A program made the translations under genes and the position numbers. Shown here one piece after another: positions 36,911 to 45,593 of a stretch of DNA of 64,000 nucleotides. Every line of letters starts with the position of its first letter. Positions within the stretch are counted from its first letter, which is position 1. The notes below the pieces were generated by a model. That model worked only from the letters and a program-made list of their open reading frames with translations. It was not told where the DNA came from and made no database searches. Location: the NCBI RefSeq assembly GCF_029240215.1, contig NZ_JARBTK010000008.1, forward strand, positions 1 to 64,000. The letters run 5' to 3'. The stretch is from Chryseobacterium sp. (lineage in GTDB: Bacteria; Bacteroidota; Bacteroidia; Flavobacteriales; Weeksellaceae).

Positions 36911-37672
36911 ATGAATATTTCAGCTTACATTTTAGACTATTTGAAACAATTTGGAACGGCTACCGTTCCGAAGTTTGGTGTATTTTCTCTGGAAAATTCT
37001 AAAGCGGTCATCAACTCAGAAAACGGAAGCATTCTTCCGCCTTCTACAAAAATTGCTTTTCATTCTGATTATCAGGTTTTATCTGATGATTTGGTTCAGT
37101 TTATCAGCAGTCAGAAAGCGGTTTCAAAAGAAGCTGCAGAAAACGAATTGCAGATTCAAACCGATTTTTGGAAAAAGAAATTGCAGGCAGAACAGGTTTT
37201 GGAGATTCAAGATCTTGGAACTATTTTCATCGAAGACGGACAGTTTCATTTTAAAGGAAACCGTTTAGAATCTGATCATCCCGATTTTTATGGTTTAGAA
37301 GAAATCCACTTTTCAGATATTAACAAAGGTGAGACTTTTGAAACGCCTAAAAATATAGAGAAAGATTACAAATTTAATAAATCAATCCTTTGGATTTTCT
37401 TGTTCATCGTTCCGGTTTTAGGAATGTTGTATTTAGCATACACTCAGCAGGAATTGATCTTTGGAAAAAAATCTTTTGATGATGTTTCGGTACAGACCAA
37501 AACGAAAAGGATTGAAAAGAAAATTCCGGTAAAAATTGATTCAGTTCAGATAAAAAAAGCAGATTCTGTAAAAGCTTTTAAGGCAGATTCTTTAAGAAAA
37601 GATTCAATCAAACAAGCTGCAAAAACTTGGAAACCAAGCTCCCAAAAAAGAAAATCAAGATGGCAAAAATAA
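36911..37672 (+). CDS. HU/CCDC81-like domain protein with one membrane segment
   Basis: A 253-residue protein. Residues about 1-130 match the prokaryotic HU-related domain (MNISAYILDYLKQFG, TVPKFGVFSL, LPPSTKIAFHSDYQ, SDDLVQFIS, QDLGTIFI) found in Bacteroidota proteins with a cell-envelope context. One transmembrane helix follows at about 158-176 (SILWIFLFIVPVLGMLYL), then a Lys/Asp/Ser-rich C-terminal tail. The topology suggests a cytoplasmic HU-like part and an external basic tail. It overlaps the thioesterase gene by 13 bases. Role unknown. Confidence 0.75.
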   Translation: MNISAYILDYLKQFGTATVPKFGVFSLENSKAVINSENGSILPPSTKIAFHSDYQVLSDDLVQFISSQKAVSKEAAENELQIQTDFWKKKLQAEQVLEIQDLGTIFIEDGQFHFKGNRLESDHPDFYGLEEIHFSDINKGETFETPKNIEKDYKFNKSILWIFLFIVPVLGMLYLAYTQQELIFGKKSFDDVSVQTKTKRIEKKIPVKIDSVQIKKADSVKAFKADSLRKDSIKQAAKTWKPSSQKRKSRWQK

Positions 37673-38187
37673 AAAAAGCGTCAGAATCTCTGACGGTGAT
37701 GACCAATATCGTACTTCCCAATGATACCAATCAGTTGAGAAATCTTTTCGGAGGCGAATTATTGGCAAGAATGGATCGTTGTGCGTCAATCTCTGCAACA
37801 AGACATTGTGAAAGAAGAGTAGTTACAGCTTCTGTTAATCACGTTTCATTTGATCACCCAATTCCTGAAGGCGGAATTGTTGTGATGGAATCTAAAGTTT
37901 CGCGCGCATTTTCTACTTCAATGGAGATTTATGTAGATGTTTGGTTAGATGATCCGATCAATCATAAAAAAATACAGACCAATAAAGGAATATACACTTT
38001 TGTTGCCGTAGACGAATTCAACAGACCAATTCCGATTCCTGCAATGGAGCCGGAAACTGAGCTTGAAGTAGAAAGATTCGATGCTGCTTTAAGAAGAAAA
38101 GAACTTTCTTTAATTCTGTCGGGAAGAATGAAGCCAACAGATTCGGTAGAGCTGAAAAAATTGTTTGCAGGAGAAATTGATGTATAA
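37660..38187 (+). CDS. Acyl-CoA thioesterase, hotdog fold
   Basis: A 175-residue hotdog-fold enzyme, start at MAKIKKASESL; the frame upstream lies inside the previous gene. The block MTNIVLPNDTNQLRNLFGG, then ARMDRCASISATRH with the catalytic Asp, and VNHVSFDHPIPEG match YciA/BFIT-type acyl-CoA thioesterases, which hydrolyse acyl-CoA to free fatty acid and CoA. Length is normal. It is translationally coupled to the HU-domain gene. Confidence 0.88.
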   Translation: MAKIKKASESLTVMTNIVLPNDTNQLRNLFGGELLARMDRCASISATRHCERRVVTASVNHVSFDHPIPEGGIVVMESKVSRAFSTSMEIYVDVWLDDPINHKKIQTNKGIYTFVAVDEFNRPIPIPAMEPETELEVERFDAALRRKELSLILSGRMKPTDSVELKKLFAGEIDV

Positions 38188-38238
38188 ATAGTGACGGAAG
38201 ATTTTTCTTCCGTTTATTTTTAAATGTAATCTGAGATC

Positions 38239-39171
38239 ATGAGAATCTTACTTTTAGATAAAAATCACCCACTCATCACCGAACAACTTTTAGAAAAAAA
38301 CTTTATTCTGGAAGAAGATTTTACGTCTTCTTACAATGAGGTTTGCCATAAAATTGAAAATTATGATGGGGTAATTATCAGAAGCAGAATTCCTTTAGAC
38401 CAAAACTTTTTAGAGAAAGCGAAAAATCTGAAATTCATCGCAAGAGTAGGAGCCGGAATGGAAAATATCGACATTCTTGTTGCTGAAAAGTTGGGAATTC
38501 AGTTGATCAATTCTCCGGAAGGAAACAGAGATTCTGTTGCAGAGCATGTGGTTGGAATGCTTTTAATTTTAATGAACCGACTTTTCATCGCATCCAATGA
38601 AGTGAAAAACGGAATCTGGCTGCGTGAAGAAAATCGTGGTGACGAATTATTAGGAAAAACTGTAGGATTAATCGGTTACGGAAATATGGGAAAAGCTACG
38701 GGAAAAAGACTTTCGGGTTTTGGATGTAAGGTAATTTTTCATGATATTCTTCCCAATCTTTCTGATGAATTTGCATCGCAGGTTTCTTTAGAAGAATTAA
38801 AAAATCAAGCTGAGATTTTAAGCTTACATATTCCTTTAACGGCAGAGACAAATTATTTAATTGATGGTCGGTTTATTTCAGAAATGAAAAAAGATTTCTA
38901 TTTTGTAAATACAGCAAGAGGAAAAAATGTTGAAACGAAAAGTTTAGTCAAAGCTTTGAAATCCGGAAAAGTAAAAGGAGCTTGTCTTGATGTTTTGGAA
39001 TATGAGAAAGCTTCTTTTGAAAATCTAGAGACAAATAATGAAGATTTAAACTACCTTTTAAATTCTGAAAAAGTAATCGTAACACCTCATATTGCAGGCT
39101 GGACTCATCAAAGCAAAGAAAAACTGGCGCAGGTGATAGTTGATAAAATTCTTTTGTCCTATTCAAATTAA
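38239..39171 (+). CDS. D-isomer-specific 2-hydroxyacid dehydrogenase (SerA-like)
   Basis: A 310-residue NAD-dependent dehydrogenase. The Rossmann motif GLIGYGNMGKATGKRL is near residue 148. The catalytic Arg lies in the ARVGAGMENID block or the substrate loop, and the general acid His in VTPHIAGWTHQS near residue 287, with Glu in LDVLEYEKASFE. It resembles phosphoglycerate dehydrogenase without the ACT regulatory domain, a common short form in Bacteroidota. The substrate could be 3-phosphoglycerate or another 2-hydroxy acid; sequence alone does not decide. Its own transcript is likely. Confidence 0.85.
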   Translation: MRILLLDKNHPLITEQLLEKNFILEEDFTSSYNEVCHKIENYDGVIIRSRIPLDQNFLEKAKNLKFIARVGAGMENIDILVAEKLGIQLINSPEGNRDSVAEHVVGMLLILMNRLFIASNEVKNGIWLREENRGDELLGKTVGLIGYGNMGKATGKRLSGFGCKVIFHDILPNLSDEFASQVSLEELKNQAEILSLHIPLTAETNYLIDGRFISEMKKDFYFVNTARGKNVETKSLVKALKSGKVKGACLDVLEYEKASFENLETNNEDLNYLLNSEKVIVTPHIAGWTHQSKEKLAQVIVDKILLSYSN

Positions 39172-39264
39172 TGTTTTTAGATTATGTTAAATAATTCATA
39201 ATTTACATTCATGTTTACCTATTTATTTTGAGTTTTATTAAATTGCCATTCATTTTTGAAACTC

Positions 39265-40527
39265 ATGAAGAAGCTTACTTTTGTACTCGCTGCAACCTTA
39301 TTTTTATTTCTTTTTTCCTGTAAAAACAAATCCGAAAACAAAGAATCTTTAACAGAGAACAATACCAATCTTCCGAATTATGGAAATGTAGATCTGGGTA
39401 AAGTGTTTTCACCACAGGACGGGGTTCTTTCAAACAAAGATTTTGTCATCAATTATATCGACCAGTATTATAAAAAAGTTTGGGAAGGAAGCGATCTTAG
39501 TGGCGGAATTTTAGTTGCAAAAGGAAACGATATTTTATTTGAAAATTATAGAGGTTTTGGAAGAGAGGGTAATCAGATGCCAATTGACAAAAATACACCT
39601 TTACACGTTGCTTCGGTTTCAAAAACTTTGACTGCGATGGCAATGCTGAAATTGGTAGAAGCAGGAAAAATAAAATTATCTGATCGCCTGACACAATTTT
39701 TTCCGGGATTTCCTTATCCGAATGTTACGGTTCAGACGTTATTGGATCAAAGAAGCGGGCTTCCGAAGTACGAATATTTCATCACCAAAATTCAACCCGC
39801 TCCGGCAGAGCTTTCAAAGACTTACATTACCAATCAGGATGTTCTGAATATGATCATCAAATACAAACCTGAATTGGCAAGAGACACCGATACGGGTTTT
39901 ATGTATTGCAATACCAACTTTGCTCTTTTGGCTTTGTTGATTGAAAAAGTGACTAAGACTTCTTTTCCGCAGGCAATGCAAGAAATGGTTTTTACTCCTT
40001 TAAAAATGACAAATACTTACATTTTTCAGGAAAAAGATATTCCTACAGCAGCTCAGTCATTTTATTATGGTGGAAACAGATTGTATCCTTTAGACCGTTT
40101 GGATTTGATTTATGGTGACAAAAATGTATATACAACGCCTAGAGATTTATATACTTTTTCAAAAGCAATGTTTTCGAAGGATTTCCTGAAACCGGAATTA
40201 AAAGATATGATTTTTGCTCCTTACAGCAATGAAAAAGCAGGACAAAATAATTATGGCTTAGGATTCAGAATGAAAATTTTTGATAACGGAGAAAAATTAA
40301 CGTATCATAACGGTTGGTGGCACGGAACCAATTCTGTATTTGCTCATCTTTTAAAATCTAAAGTAACCATTGTCGCTATTGGGAATAAATATTCGGGGAA
40401 AGTCTACTCGGCTTTGGCGTTGTCGGGATTATTTGAAGATTTCCCGCCTCAAAAAGACAAGCTCAATCACATTATGAATGATAATAAAGACACATTAAAA
40501 ACAGGAACTGAAGTTTTTGGAGAATAA
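39265..40527 (+). CDS. Serine beta-lactamase-like lipoprotein (class C / esterase family)
   Basis: A 420-residue lipoprotein; start set at MKKLTFVLAATLFLFLFSCK, with lipobox LFSC. The catalytic SxxK motif is SVSK near residue 117, the YxN-type element is YCNTN near 219 and HNGWWHGTNS (HxG-type third motif) near 352. This is the beta-lactamase/D-Ala-D-Ala-peptidase-related serine hydrolase family, whose members include esterases and peptidases. There is no evidence that it confers drug resistance. It is followed by another lipoprotein gene 25 bases on. Confidence 0.82.
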   Translation: MKKLTFVLAATLFLFLFSCKNKSENKESLTENNTNLPNYGNVDLGKVFSPQDGVLSNKDFVINYIDQYYKKVWEGSDLSGGILVAKGNDILFENYRGFGREGNQMPIDKNTPLHVASVSKTLTAMAMLKLVEAGKIKLSDRLTQFFPGFPYPNVTVQTLLDQRSGLPKYEYFITKIQPAPAELSKTYITNQDVLNMIIKYKPELARDTDTGFMYCNTNFALLALLIEKVTKTSFPQAMQEMVFTPLKMTNTYIFQEKDIPTAAQSFYYGGNRLYPLDRLDLIYGDKNVYTTPRDLYTFSKAMFSKDFLKPELKDMIFAPYSNEKAGQNNYGLGFRMKIFDNGEKLTYHNGWWHGTNSVFAHLLKSKVTIVAIGNKYSGKVYSALALSGLFEDFPPQKDKLNHIMNDNKDTLKTGTEVFGE

Positions 40528-40552
40528 TGTTTATTTTTGCTCAAATATATTC

Positions 40553-42310
40553 ATGAAAAGAATTCTTCTCTTACTGATCGTCAGTTTTCTTGTGCATTCC
40601 TGTGCAAGAGTAGGTTCTCCCATTGGCGGGCCAAAAGATACTTTGGCTCCGAAGTTTCTAAGTTCAAATATTGATACCACAAGAGTGAATGTAAGAAGAG
40701 ACATCAAGGAACTCAGAATCGATTTTGATGAATATATTACACTGAAAGATATCAATAAAAACCTTAATATTTCTCCGCCAATAGAGAATATTACGAGAAT
40801 TCTTCCGTCAAATATTGCTAATAAATATCTGATCATTCAATGGTCTGATACGCTTCAGGCAAATACTACATATAATTTTAATTTTGGAAATTCAATAGCA
40901 GATAACAGTGAATCAAACATTCTGAGATATTTTAATTTTGCTTTTTCTACAGGTGAAAAACTTGATGATCTCTACATAAGTGGTGAAGTGAAAGATGCTT
41001 TTGCCATTACAAAGCAGAACAGCAGCGAAAATAAAATGGTTGTAGGCTTGTATCAGCTGAAAGATACGATCAATTATAAAAAGAAACCTTATTACATCAC
41101 CAAAGTTGATGACGATGGATATTATGAATTAAATTATCTCGCTCCCGGAAAATACAAGATCATTGCGTACGATGATGAAAACGGAAACTCAATCTATGAT
41201 CCGGGTAAGGAAAAAATTGGCTTCAGAAAAGATACGGTAACTATAGAAAAATCGATTTCAGGTTTAAATTTAAAATTATATCCGTCTAAAAAAGCATTTA
41301 AAAAACCTGAATTAAAAGAAGTTCCGGGAGGTATTCTCATGACATTTGAAGGGAATCCTACTGATGCGAAAGTTATTTCACGAAACGAAAAGCTTCAGGA
41401 TTTTAAAGTTACACATATACCAAAATCAGATTCTGTGCGTATTTGGTTTGATGCTGCGAAAAGTAATGTAGGACAAACGGTGACCGAAAATTTGAAATTC
41501 GGATACGAAGCGGATGGTAAAAAAGATTCTACTTCGGTTTTCTATAAGTATAACGCAAAAAATACGATGACTGTCGAAAATAATATCGGCGGTTCTCTTC
41601 TTCCTCCTAAAACTGATTTCAAACTGATTTCAAATTATGTTGTAGATAAGATCAATCCTGAAAAATGGACGCTGAAGACTGATAGTGTAAGCCAGAATTT
41701 TACAGCTAAAATATCTGCTTCCAATCCTTACGAAATTTTGGTTCAGTCTGATTTCGTGGCGGGTAAAAAATATCAGCTTACAATTCCCAAAACTACGGTC
41801 TCTTCTTTTTATGAAAAAAATGCAGAATCAAAAAGATTTGATTTTGAAGCTGATAAAGTTGAAAACTATGGAAGCCTCAACTTTACTCTTACTAATGCAC
41901 CAAAAACAAAATTCTGGATTCAATTGTTAGATTCTTCTGAAAAAGCTGTTTATCAAAAATATACAAGTGGAACACAAGCCAATTTTGACATCGTAAAACC
42001 GGGTGATTATATTGTCAGGATTTTGGTAGATAACAATGAAAATAAACATTGGGATGAGGCGGATTTTGTCAATGATATTTTTGCTGAAGATTCTTATGTC
42101 TACTACAAAATGGTAGTAGCAAGACCATTATGGGAAACAAAAGAAGATTGGGACCTGAATGATAAAAGAGTATTTGAAGGTGTCAAAGCTCCAAAACCTA
42201 ATCAAAAAGATGAAACCCAGACAAGTCCTGGTCTTTTGAATAACAATAATAACGGTACTAATTTAAATAACAGTACGAGGTTGAACAACACGAGACAATT
42301 AACCCGATAA
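40553..42310 (+). CDS. Ig-like (Big_5-type) lipoprotein
   Basis: A 585-residue lipoprotein with signal sequence and lipobox Cys at residue 17 (FLVHSCARVG), start set at MKRILLLLIVSF. The N-terminal part RVGSPIGGPKDTLAPKFLSS and LRIDFDEYITLKDINKNL is the SbsA/Big_5 Ig-like domain pattern. Then come a carboxypeptidase-regulatory-like beta domain (about 150-240, KYKIIAYDDENGNSIYDPGK) and further beta-sandwich segments, and an Asn-rich tail. This is a widespread surface lipoprotein of Bacteroidota with no known function. It overlaps the heme-binding-domain gene by one base. Confidence 0.8.
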   Translation: MKRILLLLIVSFLVHSCARVGSPIGGPKDTLAPKFLSSNIDTTRVNVRRDIKELRIDFDEYITLKDINKNLNISPPIENITRILPSNIANKYLIIQWSDTLQANTTYNFNFGNSIADNSESNILRYFNFAFSTGEKLDDLYISGEVKDAFAITKQNSSENKMVVGLYQLKDTINYKKKPYYITKVDDDGYYELNYLAPGKYKIIAYDDENGNSIYDPGKEKIGFRKDTVTIEKSISGLNLKLYPSKKAFKKPELKEVPGGILMTFEGNPTDAKVISRNEKLQDFKVTHIPKSDSVRIWFDAAKSNVGQTVTENLKFGYEADGKKDSTSVFYKYNAKNTMTVENNIGGSLLPPKTDFKLISNYVVDKINPEKWTLKTDSVSQNFTAKISASNPYEILVQSDFVAGKKYQLTIPKTTVSSFYEKNAESKRFDFEADKVENYGSLNFTLTNAPKTKFWIQLLDSSEKAVYQKYTSGTQANFDIVKPGDYIVRILVDNNENKHWDEADFVNDIFAEDSYVYYKMVVARPLWETKEDWDLNDKRVFEGVKAPKPNQKDETQTSPGLLNNNNNGTNLNNSTRLNNTRQLTR

Positions 42311-42768
42311 TGAAAACATTGAAAAAAATAGTTTTCTGGATTTTTGTTTCTTTTGCGATCATTCAGTTTATACCCATTGAAAAAACAAATCAACCGATCA
42401 ATAAGTCTGTTAATTTTGTTGATGTTAAAAAGTCGCCACCAAAAGTTGTGACATTGCTAAAAAATGCTTGCTACGATTGTCATTCAAATGAAACGGTTTA
42501 TCCGAAGTACGCCTATATTGCGCCGTTTTCCTGGTCTGTAAAAGATCATATCAATGAAGGTCGGGAACATCTCAATTTCTCGGTTTGGAACTCTTATAAT
42601 AAAGACCTAAAGGAAAGTATGTTGAATAAGGCTGTTCAGACTTTAAAAGATAAGTCGATGCCTTTACCTGCTTATATTGTTTATCATAACGAAGCAAATT
42701 TATCTGATGCGGAACGAACAGTTTTGATCAAATATTTTGAGGAAATTCTGAAGACAAAATCTTATTAA
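42310..42768 (+). CDS. Haem-binding-domain cytochrome c-like protein
   Basis: A 152-residue protein with an N-terminal membrane anchor (about residues 5-20) and one CxxCH heme site (NACYDCHSNETVYP, about residue 56), followed by a Trp-rich segment WSVKDHINEGREHLNFSVW. This is the haem_bd type of small periplasmic c-type cytochrome common in Bacteroidota. An electron transfer role is likely, but its partner is unknown. It is the last gene of a three-gene group and is followed by a terminator. Confidence 0.82.
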   Translation: MKTLKKIVFWIFVSFAIIQFIPIEKTNQPINKSVNFVDVKKSPPKVVTLLKNACYDCHSNETVYPKYAYIAPFSWSVKDHINEGREHLNFSVWNSYNKDLKESMLNKAVQTLKDKSMPLPAYIVYHNEANLSDAERTVLIKYFEEILKTKSY

Positions 42769-42777
42769 ATTAAAAAT

Positions 42778-42816
42778 AAAAACTCCCACATATTTTGTAA
42801 ATGCGGGAGTTTTTTA
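42778..42816. terminator. Bidirectional terminator
   Basis: AAAAACTCCCaCAT and ATGcGGGAGTTTTT pair into a strong stem with flanking A and T runs, between the heme-domain gene and the convergent NUDIX gene. Confidence 0.85.
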
Positions 42817-42818
42817 GC

Positions 42819-43334
42819 TTAAAAATTCTTTAAATATTCTCTGAAAAATATTTTCTGAGAATCAAATGCTAAATCGTCAAGATTGATTTCGTTTAAAGGA
42901 ATCCAATGTGTTTCCGAAATTTCTGAAAGCGCTAAACTTACTTCAAATTTTTCTGAAACGCTGTATTCATAAAATAAGTCGATCGTATTGTAGTCAATTT
43001 CTTTATATTGATAAACATTGGGAAGACTTGTAAGATATTTCAGATTTTTAACATCTATATCGAGTTGCAGTTCTTCGGAAAGTTCACGTTTGCAGGTTTG
43101 CTCCGCACTTTCTCTTGGGTCAACAAATCCTCCTGCTAAATCAAGTTTTCCTTTTTTGGGTTCCTGATTTCTTCTGGTAAGATATACTTCATCTCCACAT
43201 CTTATCACCACCGCAACGGCTCCTGCAACGTTATTATATAGAGTGAAATTGCAATTGGAACAGCTCCATTTTTTTTCGCTGTCCCAATTCAATGATTCTT
43301 TGCCGCAATTAGGGCAAAATTTCAATATTTTCAT
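42819..43334 (-). CDS. NUDIX hydrolase with N-terminal zinc ribbon
   Basis: A 171-residue protein. A zinc ribbon (CPNCG, then CSNC, about residues 7-32) precedes a NUDIX domain with the box GGFVDPRESAEQTCKREL-SEEL near residue 67. The zinc ribbon plus NUDIX arrangement recalls NudC (NAD-capped RNA or NADH hydrolase), but the protein is shorter than NudC. It overlaps xerD by 4 bases (ATGA). Confidence 0.88.
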   Translation of the reverse strand: MKILKFCPNCGKESLNWDSEKKWSCSNCNFTLYNNVAGAVAVVIRCGDEVYLTRRNQEPKKGKLDLAGGFVDPRESAEQTCKRELSEELQLDIDVKNLKYLTSLPNVYQYKEIDYNTIDLFYEYSVSEKFEVSLALSEISETHWIPLNEINLDDLAFDSQKIFFREYLKNF

Positions 43335-44248
43335 TCAACAATTTTAGTCTTATTTCTCGGATGGAAGGTTAAAATCACATCACGAAGCTCTTCAGTTTTA
43401 AGATGGGTATAAACCTGCGTTGTCGTAATGCTAGAATGTCCCAGCATTTCCTGGATGAAACGAAGATCTGCACCATTCTGCATCAGATGTGTCGCAAATG
43501 AATGTCTGAATGTGTGTGGAGATATTTTCTTGCTTACACCCGCTTTGTCTGTAAGTTCTTTAATGATAAGAAATACAATCACTCTGGACATTGAAGTTCC
43601 TCTGCTGTTTAAAAACAAAGTGTCTTCATGTTTTTTATTGATCTTAATTTTTGAACGTACCTCACGGATGTAAATCTGTAGCAAATCTGCGGTATAATGA
43701 GCTAAAGGAACAAAACGTACCTTATTTCCTTTTCCAATAACTTTAATGTAGTTCTCTTTAAAATTGATGTTTGAAATTTTTACATCAATTAATTCGGAAA
43801 CACGCAGGCCGCAACCGTATAATACCTCGATAATGCATTGATTCCGCTTTCCAAGATCCGAACTGGTATCTATTGCATCAATAATTTTATTGATGTCGGC
43901 TAGGCTTAAAGTATCAGGAAGGTATAATCCCAATTTAGGTCCTTCAAGCAATGATGAAGGATTGTCTTCACGAATTTCGTCCTCCATCAGAAATCTGAAA
44001 AAAGCTTTGATAGACGAGATCCATCTCGCCTGTGATCTTTCACTGAATTTCTGTTTGGATAATGTGAAGATGTACTCTTGCAGGTTTTCATAAGAGATAA
44101 CGTCAGGACCTGTGTTTTCCAGATCTTCTTCTGCGTATTCTTTTAGTTTTTTGATGTCTCTTACGTAAGCATCAAGTGTGTTTTCTGAGAAATTTCTTTC
44201 GAATCTTAGAAAAATTTCAAAATCTTTAATTTTTTCATCCCAATTCAT
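43331..44248 (-). CDS. xerD: Site-specific tyrosine recombinase (XerD type)
   Basis: A 305-residue recombinase with an N-terminal SAM-like DNA-binding domain (about 1-95) and a C-terminal catalytic domain. The active-site residues are visible: Arg in CGLRVSELIDV, His-x-x-Arg in HTFRHSFATHLM, His in MLGHSSITTTQ and the nucleophile Tyr in QVYTHL near residue 286. XerC/XerD pairs resolve chromosome dimers at dif. Whether this copy is XerC or XerD cannot be settled by sight; XerD-type length and its chromosomal context favour XerD. Confidence 0.85.
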   Translation of the reverse strand: MNWDEKIKDFEIFLRFERNFSENTLDAYVRDIKKLKEYAEEDLENTGPDVISYENLQEYIFTLSKQKFSERSQARWISSIKAFFRFLMEDEIREDNPSSLLEGPKLGLYLPDTLSLADINKIIDAIDTSSDLGKRNQCIIEVLYGCGLRVSELIDVKISNINFKENYIKVIGKGNKVRFVPLAHYTADLLQIYIREVRSKIKINKKHEDTLFLNSRGTSMSRVIVFLIIKELTDKAGVSKKISPHTFRHSFATHLMQNGADLRFIQEMLGHSSITTTQVYTHLKTEELRDVILTFHPRNKTKIVE

Positions 44249-44267
44249 TGTGTTGTGTTTTTTTTAT

Positions 44268-44696
44268 TTATAATTCATTTTCTGTAACCTGTATTATTTC
44301 AATACCATGTTCTTGTAAAAATGATATTCCTTCATTATCAGAATAAGCATTTATGTATACGAGTCTTTCTATTCCTGCCTGTAATATCAGCTTGCTGCAG
44401 TCTTTGCAGGGTGAGAGCGTAAGATATAAAGTCGCTCCCCGGGCTGATTGTGTAGAACCGGCTAATTTAAGAATCGCATTTGCTTCCGCATGTAAGACGT
44501 ACCAGTGAGTTTTACCGTTTTCGTCTTCACAGCAGTTTTCTGATCCAGAAGGGGTACCATTGTAACCGTCTGAAATAATCATCCTATCTTTTACGATAAG
44601 AGCTCCTACTTGTTTTCTTTCACAGTAGGAAAGTTTTGCCCATTCGAGAGCCATTTTTAGATAAGCTTTATCAAACTTACTATACGTCTGCATCAT
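44268..44696 (-). CDS. Deoxycytidylate (dCMP) deaminase family protein
   Basis: A 142-residue zinc-dependent deaminase. The zinc site is HAEANAILK (about residue 70) with PCKDCSKLI (about 96). The block QVGALIVKDRMIISDGYNGT and SGSENCCEDENGKTHWYV is typical of the dCMP deaminase branch (dCMP to dUMP for dTTP synthesis), distinct from cytidine deaminase. Normal length for the family. It lies between xerD and the enoyl-CoA hydratase on the same strand. Confidence 0.88.
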   Translation of the reverse strand: MMQTYSKFDKAYLKMALEWAKLSYCERKQVGALIVKDRMIISDGYNGTPSGSENCCEDENGKTHWYVLHAEANAILKLAGSTQSARGATLYLTLSPCKDCSKLILQAGIERLVYINAYSDNEGISFLQEHGIEIIQVTENEL

Positions 44697-44725
44697 TTTC
44701 GAAATAATCTGTGATATGGTATATT

Positions 44726-45493
44726 TTAGAAGTTTGGTTTTCTTTTTTCAAGAAAAGCAGAAACTCCTTCTTTTTTATCTTTCATTTCAAAAAGTTCTCC
44801 GAAATACTTGATTTCAGCTTCAAAGCCTTTATCCGTATCAGATAGATTAGTTGCTTGTATTGCTTTAGAAATTGCCATTGGAGAATTGCTAGAAATTATC
44901 TTAGCCAATTCTTTTGTCTTACTTAATAATTCTTCAATAGGGTAAACCTCATTTACCAGACCAATTTCTTTTGCTTTTTGTGCAGGAACCATCTTAGCTG
45001 AGAAAATCATCTCGTTGGCTATTCCTTTTCCTACTAATTTTGGAAGTCTTTGTGTACCTCCGTATCCCGGAATTAATCCTAAAGTCACCTCGGGAAGACC
45101 TAGTTTAGCATTTTCGGATGCATATCTTATATGACATGCCATTGCTAATTCTAATCCTCCACCCAGAGCAAAACCATTTACAGCAGCAATTACCGGTTTA
45201 GATAGACTTTCAATTTTATTGAAAAGATTATTATGACCGTTTCTTGCAAGCTCTTCTGCTTTTTCCTGATTAAGATTGGTGAATTCTTTAATATCAGCTC
45301 CGGCTACAAACGATTTTTCTCCGCTTCCTGTTAATATGATAACTCTTACTTCATGATCAGATGCTAACTCATCTAACGCAGAACTGATTTCTTTTATTGT
45401 ATTAGCATTTAATGCATTTAAGCTTTCAGGTCTGTTGATTGTGATGATTGCAGTCTTATCTTCTTTGCTTAAAATTATATTTTCGTAACTCAT
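44726..45493 (-). CDS. Enoyl-CoA hydratase/isomerase
   Basis: A 255-residue crotonase-fold enzyme. The oxyanion-hole and CoA-binding blocks are AGADIKEFTNL and NGFALGGGLELAMACH. Both catalytic Glu positions of true hydratases are present, in GGGLELAM and LPEVTLGLIPGYGGTQRL. It hydrates 2-enoyl-CoA in fatty acid or amino acid breakdown. It is 29 bases upstream of the dCMP deaminase gene and has no beta-oxidation partner in the window. Confidence 0.9.
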   Translation of the reverse strand: MSYENIILSKEDKTAIITINRPESLNALNANTIKEISSALDELASDHEVRVIILTGSGEKSFVAGADIKEFTNLNQEKAEELARNGHNNLFNKIESLSKPVIAAVNGFALGGGLELAMACHIRYASENAKLGLPEVTLGLIPGYGGTQRLPKLVGKGIANEMIFSAKMVPAQKAKEIGLVNEVYPIEELLSKTKELAKIISSNSPMAISKAIQATNLSDTDKGFEAEIKYFGELFEMKDKKEGVSAFLEKRKPNF

Positions 45494-45540
45494 TCAGTTA
45501 TCTATATCTTTAATAACCTGCAAATTAAAAATTATTTTGC

Positions 45541-45578
45541 AAAAAAAAGGGAAAAAATTTATTTTTTTCCCTTTTTTG
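45541..45578 (-). terminator. Hairpin after katA
   Basis: A-rich and T-rich arms around GGG and CCC form a simple hairpin just past the katA stop on the minus strand, followed by A/T-rich sequence. Confidence 0.45.
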
Positions 45579-45593
45579 TTTATTTATAATAGT

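Noticed and set aside
39265..40527. Acquired beta-lactamase resistance gene
   Set aside because: The SxxK and HxG-type motifs fit the broad serine hydrolase family, it is a lipoprotein, and its context and composition are those of the core genome.
43331..44248. Integrase of a mobile island
   Set aside because: The recombinase has XerD-type size, lies among housekeeping genes and has no tRNA, attachment repeats or phage genes nearby.
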